Translations under genes and position numbers: made by a program
The notes under the pieces: generated by a model
What the model was told of the DNA's origin: nothing
Seen by the model: the letters and a program-made list of their open reading frames with translations, nothing else
Databases searched by the model: none
Assembly: GCF_029360775.1 (NCBI RefSeq)
Contig: NZ_JARKMZ010000028.1
Coordinates: forward strand, 310,001-374,000
From: Daejeonella sp. H1SJ63
Lineage (GTDB): Bacteria > Bacteroidota > Bacteroidia > Sphingobacteriales > Sphingobacteriaceae
DNA: 64,000 nt
Direction of reading: 5' to 3'
In this document: positions 45,305 through 54,480 of the stretch, one piece after another
Position numbering within the stretch: the first letter of the stretch is position 1
Layout: each line of letters begins with the position of its first letter

Positions 45305-47575
45305 ATGCTAAAGGGCGGCGAAATAAAACCGTATTCATGTTACATACTTAAAGGTATTTCCCTGTTTTTGTTAATCTTACTGAGTGCCATGAATTCCTTT
45401 TCATTAACCCTTGTTGAGAATGGAAAATCATTATATACTATTATTGTATCCGGTAATGCCGGCAAATCTGATCTGAAAGCTGCTGAAGTATTGCAGCAAT
45501 ATATCCGGGAAATGTCGGGTGTACTTATCCCGGTCAAGGATGACAGTAATTCTGAAAGTCCGTTTGAAATTCTTTTGGGCAGTACTCAGCGGACTTCACG
45601 TTCAAACTTTGAAGGGGTAATTAATGATGGTTTTATAATTGAAACCCTGGGGAATAAATTGCAGATCAGCGGTAAAGAAAAGGGAACATTATACGGAGTG
45701 TATACCTTTCTTGAAAAATACCTTGGATGCCGGAAATATACATCTGATTATAAGTTTATTCCAAAGAAAGAATTGATTTTAATCCCAGCTATTTCTGATT
45801 TACAGAACCCTCAATTCAAATTCAGATCACTTCATTATTATGATGCCGAAACAGATCAGGAGTATCTTGACTGGCATAAACTGAATCGTATAGAAGACCA
45901 GTGGGGGCTATGGGGGCATACTTTTTTTAAACTTCTTTCTCCGTCAGAATACTTTGACACGCATCCTGAATATTTTAGTCTTGTTCATGGTAGGCGTAAA
46001 GCAATGCAATTGTGTCTAACTAATCCCGATGTACTTAAAATTGTTGGTGATAATCTCCAGAAACTGATGCTTAATGAACCGGATATGCAGATCTGGTCGG
46101 TCAGTCAGAATGATAATACAGGTGCATGCGAATGCGACAATTGTTCGTTATTAAACAACAAATTTCAAAGTTACCAGGGCTCATTACTGAGTTTTGTGAA
46201 TAAGCTTGCCGAACGCTTCCCGGATAAAACTATTTCTACAATGGCTTATACATTCTCGCGCAAACCTCCTGTGGGTATTAAGCCTTTAAAAAATGTAAAT
46301 ATTCTTTTTTCAACCATAGATATTAATCGCGCAAAACCTGTTCAGGATGATCCCAGATCTGAACTTTTCAGAAAGGAGCACGAAGCCTGGTATAACCTTG
46401 GTTCAAACATTATTGTTTGGGATTATGTAGTTCAATTCTCTAATTATTTCAGTCCGTTTCCTAATTTGCATACTCTCAAACCTAATTTAAACTATATCAG
46501 CAGCTTTAATCCTGCCGGTTTATTTATTCAGGGTAGTGTTGAAGTGCCCGGCGAGCTTGCCGGGCTCAGGACTTATATTCTGGCTAAATTACTCTGGGAT
46601 CCTCAAACGGATACTGAAGCAATAAAGGAAGAGTTTCTGGATGCTTATTACGGGAAGGCCTCAAATCATGTTAAGGAATATCTGAACCTGATTCATCAAA
46701 ATGCAGGTAAATCATGGAAACGGATGGATATTTACGATAATCCGGTGACACCTTTTAATACTTACCTTAAAAAAAGCAATCTCAGGAATTATCTTGAAAT
46801 ACTGGAGAGGGCCTCTGAAGTCGTTAGAAATGAACAGCATTTGTACAAAAGAGTACAAATCATAAGTCTTCCGCTACATTTTGCTATTCTTCAACAGGCA
46901 AAATTCTATGGAATAGATGATTATGGAGTATTTAGTCTTGATGGTAAAAAATGGCTTGTTAATCAGGATATAAGAGATCGTCTTGAAAAATTTATTGCTC
47001 TTCTTAAGCAATATGGTATTAAACAACTGAATGAATCGGGCTTAACCCCTGATCAATATCAGTCAGAATGGGAAGAGATATTTAAATTCGGTCCGGATCT
47101 GCATAAAGCATTGCATAAACCGGTTAAACTGATTACCGCGAATCAGAATGATTTTAGCGGCAAGGGACCGGAAACTTTAGTGGATGGGACTGCGGGTGCA
47201 AAAGATTTTCAGTTCAACTGGCTTGGATGGTATGGTGATAATATGGAAGTACTTATAGATCTGCAGGAATTAACAAAAATAAGCAGAGTCAGGATGTCGT
47301 TTCCGGAAAATCAACGTTTTTATACTTTTTTGCCTGTTTCAATCCTTATTGAAGTGTCTGATGATGGGAAGAAATTCAGGCAGGTGGCTGTTATGAATAT
47401 TCCTGGGCCGGTTGAAAGTGCTCAGGAGTCAATCAGGACTTTTGATCTTGATTTCAGAAAAACAAAGACACGTTATGTCAAAGTTACTGCTGTCAATCAG
47501 CCGTCACTTCCCGAATGGCGTTTCAGAACTGATCGTAAATCCTGGATAATGACTGATGAGGTAATGATTTACTAA
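45305..47575 (+). CDS. DUF4838/GH67-N-like secreted protein with discoidin domain
   Basis: A 756-residue exported protein (hydrophobic signal ISLFLLILLSAMNSFS after a 16-residue basic/polar start). An alpha-glucuronidase N-terminal-like domain (about 30-150; AAEVLQQYIREMSG, GTLYGVYTFLEKYLGCR) is followed by a DUF4838 catalytic-like TIM domain (about 190-450; WGLWGHTFFKLLSPSEYF, WSVSQNDNTGACECDNCS, TMAYTFSRKPP). The C-terminus is an F5/8 type C carbohydrate-binding domain (from about 607; GPETLVDGTAG, VRMSFPENQ, RYVKVTA). Probably acts on complex glycans. It has no SusCD or other CAZyme neighbours. Confidence 0.83.
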   Translation: MLKGGEIKPYSCYILKGISLFLLILLSAMNSFSLTLVENGKSLYTIIVSGNAGKSDLKAAEVLQQYIREMSGVLIPVKDDSNSESPFEILLGSTQRTSRSNFEGVINDGFIIETLGNKLQISGKEKGTLYGVYTFLEKYLGCRKYTSDYKFIPKKELILIPAISDLQNPQFKFRSLHYYDAETDQEYLDWHKLNRIEDQWGLWGHTFFKLLSPSEYFDTHPEYFSLVHGRRKAMQLCLTNPDVLKIVGDNLQKLMLNEPDMQIWSVSQNDNTGACECDNCSLLNNKFQSYQGSLLSFVNKLAERFPDKTISTMAYTFSRKPPVGIKPLKNVNILFSTIDINRAKPVQDDPRSELFRKEHEAWYNLGSNIIVWDYVVQFSNYFSPFPNLHTLKPNLNYISSFNPAGLFIQGSVEVPGELAGLRTYILAKLLWDPQTDTEAIKEEFLDAYYGKASNHVKEYLNLIHQNAGKSWKRMDIYDNPVTPFNTYLKKSNLRNYLEILERASEVVRNEQHLYKRVQIISLPLHFAILQQAKFYGIDDYGVFSLDGKKWLVNQDIRDRLEKFIALLKQYGIKQLNESGLTPDQYQSEWEEIFKFGPDLHKALHKPVKLITANQNDFSGKGPETLVDGTAGAKDFQFNWLGWYGDNMEVLIDLQELTKISRVRMSFPENQRFYTFLPVSILIEVSDDGKKFRQVAVMNIPGPVESAQESIRTFDLDFRKTKTRYVKVTAVNQPSLPEWRFRTDRKSWIMTDEVMIY

Positions 47576-47577
47576 GG

Positions 47578-48714
47578 TCAGTTGGCTTGTGGCAGGCTAA
47601 TCCGGTAAGTTAGACCCTCTTCCTGATTTTGCCGGTACTCAAATTCACCATTCATATTTTCTACTAACTCTTTTGTTAAATTTAACAAAGAACTACCAGG
47701 CATAGCATGCGTTTCTTTTGGAGTTTTACTATTCACCGAAATATGAAGAATATTACCATCCGGTTTAACACTGAGGTCGAGATCAATTGTAATTTCAGTA
47801 CCTGAGCGGCTGAGTTTTATTACACTTGAAACCGGGGTAACAATGGTTTGAAGGATTTTTTTTCTTGAAAAAGGGATATGATGTTTGTCGGGATTTACTT
47901 TAAGATTTAGTGTTATTTCTTTTCCTTTTGCTAAAGGCATGAAATGCTGACTGATACGTTCGGCTAAAGTTTGCAGATTAAAAGTGCTATAATGTTCCAG
48001 CTGATTATTGTTGAGTTCAGCAAATACAGAGTCTGCGATCTCAAGAATTGATTTACTGCTGCTATTGATCAGATTGACAAATTCATTGATTTCATCATCA
48101 GTATGTGTTTCATTTTCATCAATAATAAGATCAGATATTCCAATGATTCCCGCTAAAGGATCTCTCAGATTATGGGTAATCTTTCTCTGCATTTTAATAG
48201 CATCTGAAAGGTCGTGCTGCAGGATATTGATAGTATGAAATGCTTTAAACTTATTGGTAAGCTCTTTGCCAATTAACTTGAAAAGCTCAATTTTTTCAGG
48301 ACTTAGCTTCTTGTTTTCCCGGTCCATTACACAAATAGTGCCAATATTTACACCCTCACTTAGTACCAGCGGAATTCCAAAATAATATCTTAAGTGAGGT
48401 GCATTACGTACATAAGTCATATTTTTGAATCGGTCGTCTGCAGTCAGATCCTCAACTTCGAAGTAATCGGTTCCTGCAATAGTATAGTGGCAGATACACT
48501 CTTCTCTGGGCATAGAGGAAATCTGAAATCCGTGCCGTGCTACCGTCCATTGGGTAAGAGAATCCACCAAGTTAATTAAGGTTACATCCATGTTCGTAAT
48601 CTTTGAAGCCATTTCAGTAAGAACTCCAAATTCAGATTCGAGTTCACTGTAATCAATCTCAAGATTAGACAGACTTAATAACCTTTCATATTCGTTTCTT
48701 GAAAAATCTTTCAT
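47578..48714 (-). CDS. GAF domain histidine-kinase-like protein with degenerate ATPase
   Basis: A 378-residue soluble protein. The GAF domain (about 20-160; WTVARHGF, MPREECICHYTI, YYFGIPLVLSEGVNIGTICV) is followed by a DHp-like helix pair with KITHNLRDPLAGIIGISDL (His about 180) and a domain in the position of HATPase. The ATPase boxes are eroded: the N box reads TIVTPVSSVIKLS without the asparagines, the G1 box has no DxGxG (SVNSKTPKE), and GTGLGL is replaced by GSSLLN. It probably cannot bind ATP normally. It is divergent from the receiver gene at 48888, with a 173-base shared regulatory gap. Confidence 0.8.
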   Translation of the reverse strand: MKDFSRNEYERLLSLSNLEIDYSELESEFGVLTEMASKITNMDVTLINLVDSLTQWTVARHGFQISSMPREECICHYTIAGTDYFEVEDLTADDRFKNMTYVRNAPHLRYYFGIPLVLSEGVNIGTICVMDRENKKLSPEKIELFKLIGKELTNKFKAFHTINILQHDLSDAIKMQRKITHNLRDPLAGIIGISDLIIDENETHTDDEINEFVNLINSSSKSILEIADSVFAELNNNQLEHYSTFNLQTLAERISQHFMPLAKGKEITLNLKVNPDKHHIPFSRKKILQTIVTPVSSVIKLSRSGTEITIDLDLSVKPDGNILHISVNSKTPKETHAMPGSSLLNLTKELVENMNGEFEYRQNQEEGLTYRISLPQAN

Positions 48715-48825
48715 TTTCAGTTTGCAGTAAATAATTGAGTAAATATACTTAGTTTAAGGGATTAATTTAAGTATGTTTTTTGGGGCTTAAGAAGCGAACC
48801 GGTTAACTTAATCTTCAAATAAATG

Positions 48826-48833
48826 TATTTTTG
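48826..48833 (+). promoter_or_regulatory. Possible -7 element upstream of receiver-HEAT-GT2 operon
   Basis: TATTTTTG is an exact TAnnTTTG match 54 bases before the ATG at 48888. The -33 position is not a clear TTTG. Confidence 0.35.
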
Positions 48834-48887
48834 TAAATTGCTTGGTCATTTTTTAAATGATCAGACTATTAGATTAATCTACCCCGA

Positions 48888-49241
48888 ATGAAAATTTTAA
48901 TTGCTGAAGATGATGAATTGATGCTGAAGACTCTCGAGTTTCGTTTGAAGAGAGATGGGCATCAGATTTTGCTGGCGAAAGATGGCAGACAGGCACTTGA
49001 AATCATTGAAAATGACCTCCCTGATTTAGTTATAACAGATATTATGATGCCTTATTCAACAGGTCTGGAGATTGTTGGATCAGTAAAACAAAAATTCGGA
49101 GATAAAATTAAGGTGATTATACTTTCAGGAATGGGACAGGAAAGTGTGATATTGGAAGCTTTTCGATTGGGTGCCGACGATTATATAACAAAACCATTTA
49201 GTCCGAATGAACTTTCTGTTCGTGTAAGCCGCTTTAAATAA
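48888..49241 (+). CDS. Single-domain response regulator
   Basis: A 117-residue stand-alone receiver: acidic pair in LIAEDDELM, phospho-Asp about 53 in LVITDIMMPYSTG, Thr/Ser in VIILSGMG and Lys in YITKPFSPNE. There is no output domain, so it must act by protein contact or as a relay step. First gene of an operon with a HEAT-repeat membrane protein (19 bases on) and a GT2 synthase. It probably controls polysaccharide synthesis post-translationally, an inference from position. Confidence 0.9.
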   Translation: MKILIAEDDELMLKTLEFRLKRDGHQILLAKDGRQALEIIENDLPDLVITDIMMPYSTGLEIVGSVKQKFGDKIKVIILSGMGQESVILEAFRLGADDYITKPFSPNELSVRVSRFK

Positions 49242-49260
49242 GAAATCTCAATCTTGTGTC

Positions 49261-50391
49261 TTGATTAGTTACCTCGAACAATATATTCATAATTTTTTGC
49301 CGGGGTTTAATCTGCCTCTTCTGGGAGCTGCATTTTTTGCTATTCTGATTTTTATTTTAGCTGTATACATTCTTATTTATCAAAGATTAATAAGAGATAC
49401 AGAGGCTAAGTATAAACGCTGGGATTTTATTGCAGATCATACCATAAGGGATGCTATTTTTTTTGATGAGAGCACTTCAAATGATACCGATGCATTATCT
49501 GTTCCTGAGTCTGAAAAACTGAATATACCTGACAGGCTGAAAAGACTTTTGAAGAATAAGAAATTCAGATTTCGTTTGATGAAAAAAATTCTTTATGCCA
49601 AAAGTGATGTTTCAGGTGAGGCAGGAGAGAATTTAACCAATCTGTACCGTCTGCTGGAATTGGATAAGGGCATTGATAAAATGCTGCAAAGTAAGTCATG
49701 GTATTTGAATGCGATGGCGATACAAGCTATAGGAGTACTTGAATTGAAAGAATTCAGAGATCATGTTTTTCGTTTTGCCAATAATAAAAGAGGTTTAATT
49801 AGGGTTGAGTCTCAAAATGCAATGATCAAGTTTGATGGATTTGAGGGACTTCGTTTTCTTGACACGGCAACTTATCCGATTACTGAATGGCAGCAAATCA
49901 AGCTTCTTGATGAACTTTCTCATTTGCCAGACGAACATTTTACGGGTATTGAAATCTGGCTTAAGTCAGTGAACGATACTGTGGTAATTTTTGCCCTTAA
50001 GCTTGTTCGTACCTATTACCGTTTTGAACTTTATGATCAGATTCTGGAATGCCTTAAACATAAAAACCAGGAGGTTAGAAGACAGGCGATTCTGGTACTG
50101 AAAGAATTGCCTAATCCACAGACAGCTCCAATATTGATTTCACTATATCCGGGTGAAACAGGTAAGAATCAGATTCTGATTCTTTTTGTAATGTCTTTTG
50201 TTAGTTCTGATGAAGATATACCATTTTTGATGAATCTGCTTAATGATGAAAACAATGAAATTAAGATAAATGCAGCCAAAGCAATTGCCTCGCTTGGCCC
50301 GTATGGTATGGACATGCTGGAGTCACATCCAAATGTTAATGCTGAGCCCCTTAGCCAGATTATTGCTCAGATAAAGGAGGAGTCAAAATGA
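49261..50391 (+). CDS. Membrane-anchored HEAT-repeat protein
   Basis: A 376-residue protein with one N-terminal membrane helix (about 18-40; LLGAAFFAILIFILAVYILI), then a cytosolic-looking alpha-helical solenoid. HEAT-like repeats are clear in the last 200 residues (NAMAIQAIGVLELKEFRDHV, NQEVRRQAILVLKELPNPQ, NNEIKINAAKAIASLG). It starts at TTG 49261; no ATG/GTG lies between the preceding stop and the helix. Its stop overlaps the GT2 start (ATGA), so the two are coupled. It may link the response regulator to the synthase as a scaffold. Confidence 0.8.
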   Translation: MISYLEQYIHNFLPGFNLPLLGAAFFAILIFILAVYILIYQRLIRDTEAKYKRWDFIADHTIRDAIFFDESTSNDTDALSVPESEKLNIPDRLKRLLKNKKFRFRLMKKILYAKSDVSGEAGENLTNLYRLLELDKGIDKMLQSKSWYLNAMAIQAIGVLELKEFRDHVFRFANNKRGLIRVESQNAMIKFDGFEGLRFLDTATYPITEWQQIKLLDELSHLPDEHFTGIEIWLKSVNDTVVIFALKLVRTYYRFELYDQILECLKHKNQEVRRQAILVLKELPNPQTAPILISLYPGETGKNQILILFVMSFVSSDEDIPFLMNLLNDENNEIKINAAKAIASLGPYGMDMLESHPNVNAEPLSQIIAQIKEESK

Positions 50392-51815
50392 GTCTGCAGG
50401 ATATATTTAACGTTGCGATAAGCTCACTGTTTCTGGGTTATTCACTGTTTTTGATGTGCGGGTATATTTTTATTGGTTTGTATTCTATTGGTGAATTAAA
50501 AAAATACCTCCGCAAAAATAGTTTTACCAATTATCGTCTGCTGGCAAACTCAGCCGAAGCGCCGAAGATCAGTATCATAGCACCTGCATATAATGAGGGG
50601 GCAAATATTATTGAGAATGTACGCTCTCTTATGTCAATTTATTACAGTAACCTGGAGATTATTATTGTTAATGATGGGAGCAAGGATGACTCTCTGGAGA
50701 AACTCATTAATTCCTATGAGCTTTATAAAGCAGAGTTTTTCGTCAATGAGCAGATTCCAACCAAAAGCGTTCGGGGTGTGTACAAAAGCAGGAATAGTAT
50801 CTACAGTAAGCTTTTGGTAGTGGATAAAGAAAACGGGGGTAAGGCGGATGCTTTAAATGTCGGAATCAATGTTTCCAGAAATGATTATATTGTTTGTATA
50901 GATGTGGATTGTATTCTGGAACAGGATGCAATTCTCAAACTTGTAAAGCCCTTCCTTGAGACCAATAAATTCAGAGTGATTGCAACAGGCGGAGTGGTAA
51001 GAATTGCCAATAGCTGTGAAGTGGTTGATGGCAGGCTGGTAAAGGTTCATCTCCCAAAGCAATTATTGCCAAGGTTACAAACTCTGGAATATATTCGTGC
51101 ATTTCTTCTCGGCAGAATGGCATGGAGTCGTTTGGGAGGTCTGATGCTTATTTCAGGAGCATTTGGTGCTTTTGACAAAGAGATTGCAATTAAATGTGGA
51201 GGATACAATCATAAAACAGTGGGTGAAGATATGGAGCTGGTGGTAAGAATGAGGCGTTATATGGAAGAAAACCGAATTCCATATCGTGTGTCTTTTATTC
51301 CTGATCCTCTTTGCTGGACAGAGGCCCCCTCAACATTTCAAATTCTTGGCAGACAGAGAAATCGCTGGACGCGTGGGACTATAGAAACTTTAAAAATGCA
51401 TAAGGTGATGTTTTTTAACCCTAAATACCATTTGATGGGTATGCTGAGTTATCCTTACTGGTTTGCATTTGAATTTCTGGCGCCCATCATTGAGTTTGTT
51501 GGATTTATTTACTTCAATCTCTTTATTTTATTTGGGGAGGTCAATGTTAAATTTGCGCTTTCATTGTTGTTAATGGTTTACTCTTTTGGGGTATTATATT
51601 CTGTATTTGGTATCCTTATGGAGGTTCGTACTTATAATCAGTATAAAGACCGGAAAGATACATTGAAATTGTTGCTGGCAACTCTGATAGAACCATTAAT
51701 TCTTCATTCTTTTGGTGTATGGCATGCGATTATGGGTAATATTGATTTGCTAAGAAAAAAATCATCATGGGGTGAAATGACCAGGGCAGGGTTCTCTACT
51801 CCAAAGAAGAAATAA
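50388..51815 (+). CDS. Processive family 2 glycosyltransferase
   Basis: A 475-residue membrane GT2 of the cellulose/hyaluronan/poly-GlcNAc synthase type. An N-terminal helix (IFNVAISSLFLGYSLFLM) precedes the GT-A domain: PKISIIAPAYNEG, IIVNDGSKDDS, ENGGKADALNVGI, the DxD in VCIDVDCIL (about 169), acceptor motif TVGEDMELVVRM (about 274) and RQRNRWTRG (R/QxxRW, about 321). Three to four C-terminal helices follow. Such enzymes polymerise and extrude polysaccharide at the inner membrane. With the YaiO-like barrel nearby, it defines an exopolysaccharide locus; the sugar is unknown. Confidence 0.92.
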   Translation: MSLQDIFNVAISSLFLGYSLFLMCGYIFIGLYSIGELKKYLRKNSFTNYRLLANSAEAPKISIIAPAYNEGANIIENVRSLMSIYYSNLEIIIVNDGSKDDSLEKLINSYELYKAEFFVNEQIPTKSVRGVYKSRNSIYSKLLVVDKENGGKADALNVGINVSRNDYIVCIDVDCILEQDAILKLVKPFLETNKFRVIATGGVVRIANSCEVVDGRLVKVHLPKQLLPRLQTLEYIRAFLLGRMAWSRLGGLMLISGAFGAFDKEIAIKCGGYNHKTVGEDMELVVRMRRYMEENRIPYRVSFIPDPLCWTEAPSTFQILGRQRNRWTRGTIETLKMHKVMFFNPKYHLMGMLSYPYWFAFEFLAPIIEFVGFIYFNLFILFGEVNVKFALSLLLMVYSFGVLYSVFGILMEVRTYNQYKDRKDTLKLLLATLIEPLILHSFGVWHAIMGNIDLLRKKSSWGEMTRAGFSTPKKK

Positions 51816-51866
51816 GCCATATCTTACTAATTCCTGAATTTGAGTTTGTATTCCCGATAGTTACCT

Positions 51867-53039
51867 TTAATGAGATCTTTTGGCTGATATCCTGTTTTGA
51901 GTATATTTAATGAGAATATTTGTCATCATTGGCCGATAAAAATTCCAGAAAAAACTGGCTCTTTCCATCGGATTTCTGGAATCATAGAACAGCCACTTGA
52001 AATTGCCTATTCCTTTAAAATAAGAAGTGTTCAGTGATATAGGGTTATCGCAAAAATCACCAGAGAAATAATAGAATTGATAATCATCTTCATCATGATA
52101 GGTGATTGCCGGGAAAGTTGCAGGAATTCCATGTTTTTTTAATTCAGAAAGCCCTTTCTGGTTGGTGCTGATTTTGAAATCAGCAGCAGATTTGTTCACA
52201 TTTTCGTCAAAAGTGATGATATCGAACCAGAAAGGGTATTTTACATTTTCGGGGAGCTCAAGTTTTGTACGTCCTTCCTGATTGCTAAGAATTTGTGGCA
52301 TTGGATTCGACAGATGGGTGCTATCTTCCAGAATGACTAAACTTTCATCACTGTGCACGAAGATTACACCTGCTTTTTTGAAAGGCCATTGATTGTTGTT
52401 TTGCTTTTTGTAATTATTGATGAGCCAATGCGGCAGATCGCCATTTGCAGTGGTATCCAGACTCTCAAAATGTTTAACCGTCCAGCCTGTCCATTTAAAA
52501 TGAAATATTTCTTCAAACTTTTTTCTTTCCTCCTCTGCTGTTGGAGAGCCTATGGTATTGAATTCAGCAATGATCAGTTTCTTTTGTTCCTTCATCAAAC
52601 CTGCCATTTGTACATCATTGGCACTTAAGCCTCCATACAGCATTTTAGATTGTTTCATCTTATCCTTTTGCCTGTACCAATCATTATAATAAATACCATA
52701 TGTATCGGTAATGTAAAACAGATCAGAATTCTTACTCAATTCTTTTAGCTTGTCTGAAGAAAATTGCTCGAGTCCGCTGATGTTGAACTTTTCATCATCT
52801 AAGGGGAAAAAGCCATAGTAATCACTACTGACCTGATAGGATTGATCCTTGTTGTTTGTGAAGCGTTCATGATTAAGCACCCAATTCAGTGAAATATGTT
52901 CCTGCCCGGCATTAGTTAAAGTGCTCTTGTCAACAATTACAGCAATGAGTTTAGTCTCAGGTGTTAAAAACCATACAAGAAATAAAATCAAGGGCAGGAA
53001 AGTAATGATGATTATACCGTACAGAAGTTTTTTGATCAT
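51867..53039 (-). CDS. Membrane-anchored periplasmic protein of unknown function
   Basis: 390 residues. One N-terminal anchor (KKLLYGIIIITFLPLILFLVWF) is followed by about 360 residues with no other hydrophobic helix, so it is probably exposed to the periplasm. The opening strand KLIAVIVDKSTLTN, the repeated aromatic motifs (DTYGIYYNDWYRQ, HFKWTGWTVKHF) and the ending WNFYRPMMTNILI do not match a family I recognise. The alternating beta-alpha segments with ITDTYG and AEFNTIG suggest a Rossmann- or deacetylase-like barrel. It starts one base after the YaiO-like stop, so the two are an operon. A role in polysaccharide modification or export is likely only from context. Confidence 0.7.
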   Translation of the reverse strand: MIKKLLYGIIIITFLPLILFLVWFLTPETKLIAVIVDKSTLTNAGQEHISLNWVLNHERFTNNKDQSYQVSSDYYGFFPLDDEKFNISGLEQFSSDKLKELSKNSDLFYITDTYGIYYNDWYRQKDKMKQSKMLYGGLSANDVQMAGLMKEQKKLIIAEFNTIGSPTAEEERKKFEEIFHFKWTGWTVKHFESLDTTANGDLPHWLINNYKKQNNNQWPFKKAGVIFVHSDESLVILEDSTHLSNPMPQILSNQEGRTKLELPENVKYPFWFDIITFDENVNKSAADFKISTNQKGLSELKKHGIPATFPAITYHDEDDYQFYYFSGDFCDNPISLNTSYFKGIGNFKWLFYDSRNPMERASFFWNFYRPMMTNILIKYTQNRISAKRSH

Positions 53040-53040
53040 A

Positions 53041-54306
53041 TTAAAAGCGGATCATATAGGAAATGCCAAATTCAAACTGATTGCCTTTGGTATCTTTCAA
53101 ATATTCCTGATTTTCAAGAGATGCTCTTAAATGAATGATATTTGAAGTACCGATTGATCTTCTGTATCCCAGAGATAAATTACTTGATTTAAGACGGTAG
53201 GTATTCCCATTGTTAAACAAAAGGTTATTTCTTGGGTTGTCAGGAGAGATTCCCTTGCCTGCACCTATTGTCAGATAGTCGTCGGCTCCGCCAAAATAAT
53301 AACGAATATTCAAGGAACCCGATTGTGATACAGAGCTGTTTGAGGGGGTGATATAACTTCTGATGTTAAACCAGAAATTCTTGTAGTACTTGCCAACAGC
53401 GGCAGTATATACCCAGGTCTGATCATCATAACTTAATACCCTGAATCCACCTTCCGCTTCAAATGCGGACGGAAGATTGGCATAGAGCGAAAAACCTGCT
53501 CTGTATTCAGGAAAAACCTCTGTATTTGAAGAGTAGCCACCGCTCAGGTAAGCATATAGGGTGTTGGATATGCGAGGGTAAAAATCAAGTTCGTATTGTG
53601 TTCCTCCTGTATTAAATCTGTTAGCAAGATTGATTCTTCCGGTTATTGATGCTGCTTTGGTCTGACGGCTATATTCGATGTTAGCCATATGCCAGGGATC
53701 ATCGAATTGCTTATCGAAATAAACATAACTGTATCCAACGCCAATCTTGTTATTTGCACCAAGTTCACCCGATTGTCCGGATAAAGCACGGGCTTCTGTT
53801 AATCCCGGATTTATTTTAAGCAGGTTGTTAAGAGTATTAGTTGATTCATCAAAGCGTCCCAGCGAATTAAGAACTTTCACTTTCAGTAATAGTAAATCTT
53901 CTGATTTTTGATTGTATTTGAGTCCGGCTGAAATAATATCAAGAGCGGTTTCAAATTCATCATTCCAGAACTCCAGTGAGCCATAAGCAAAGTACGCATC
54001 TTCGTATTCCCTGTTTTTTTCAATCACCCTTTTGAACTCAGTGCGGGCACTGTCTGGCTTATTAGTCCAGCTGTATAAACGTCCTAGGAAGATTCTGATA
54101 TCAGCATAATCAGGACTCTTGATTAATGCTTTTTTACTTAAGCTTATCGCTTCTGTATAGTTTTTATCATCAAATGCAAGCCTTCTTGCTTTTTCAAATA
54201 ACTCCTCGGGTGTATCACCAGTCTGAGCGCATAAATTCGCAGGTATAAATCCAAGCAAGCTGAAGAAAATAATTAATGAACATTTATTTAAGATGGCCCT
54301 GGTCAT
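53041..54306 (-). CDS. TPR / YaiO-like outer-membrane beta-barrel
   Basis: About 421 residues from ATG 54306, which gives a signal peptide (MTRAILNKCSLIIFFSLLGF, ending ANLCAQ); an in-frame ATG at 54336 would add ten residues. TPR repeats (about 25-160; AISLSKKALIKSPDYADIRI, EYEDAYFAYGSLEFWNDEFE) are followed by a barrel of about 16 strands (VGYSYVYFDKQFDDPWHM, DDYLTIGAGKGISP) ending MIRF with terminal Phe. This TPR-plus-YaiO plan occurs in exopolysaccharide export (YaiO, PgaA-like). It is transcribed with the unknown anchored protein and converges with the GT2 operon. Confidence 0.85.
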   Translation of the reverse strand: MTRAILNKCSLIIFFSLLGFIPANLCAQTGDTPEELFEKARRLAFDDKNYTEAISLSKKALIKSPDYADIRIFLGRLYSWTNKPDSARTEFKRVIEKNREYEDAYFAYGSLEFWNDEFETALDIISAGLKYNQKSEDLLLLKVKVLNSLGRFDESTNTLNNLLKINPGLTEARALSGQSGELGANNKIGVGYSYVYFDKQFDDPWHMANIEYSRQTKAASITGRINLANRFNTGGTQYELDFYPRISNTLYAYLSGGYSSNTEVFPEYRAGFSLYANLPSAFEAEGGFRVLSYDDQTWVYTAAVGKYYKNFWFNIRSYITPSNSSVSQSGSLNIRYYFGGADDYLTIGAGKGISPDNPRNNLLFNNGNTYRLKSSNLSLGYRRSIGTSNIIHLRASLENQEYLKDTKGNQFEFGISYMIRF

Positions 54307-54480
54307 AAGATTAGTCAGATATAAGAATTTGCTCATCCGGATCTAGCAGGCTCTAAATCTATTTCTGCTTATGAATGACCTGACTAAATTAGGGAATTTA
54401 AATCCTATTAAAAATGATCTGTGTCAGGAATAAGTTCTGTTGATTGTGATTGCTTAGTTTTAAGAATTTCAGGCAGTAAT

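Noticed and set aside
45127-45351. 74-codon frame ahead of the DUF4838 gene
   Set aside because: It overlaps the signal peptide of the real gene in another frame and has no homologue.
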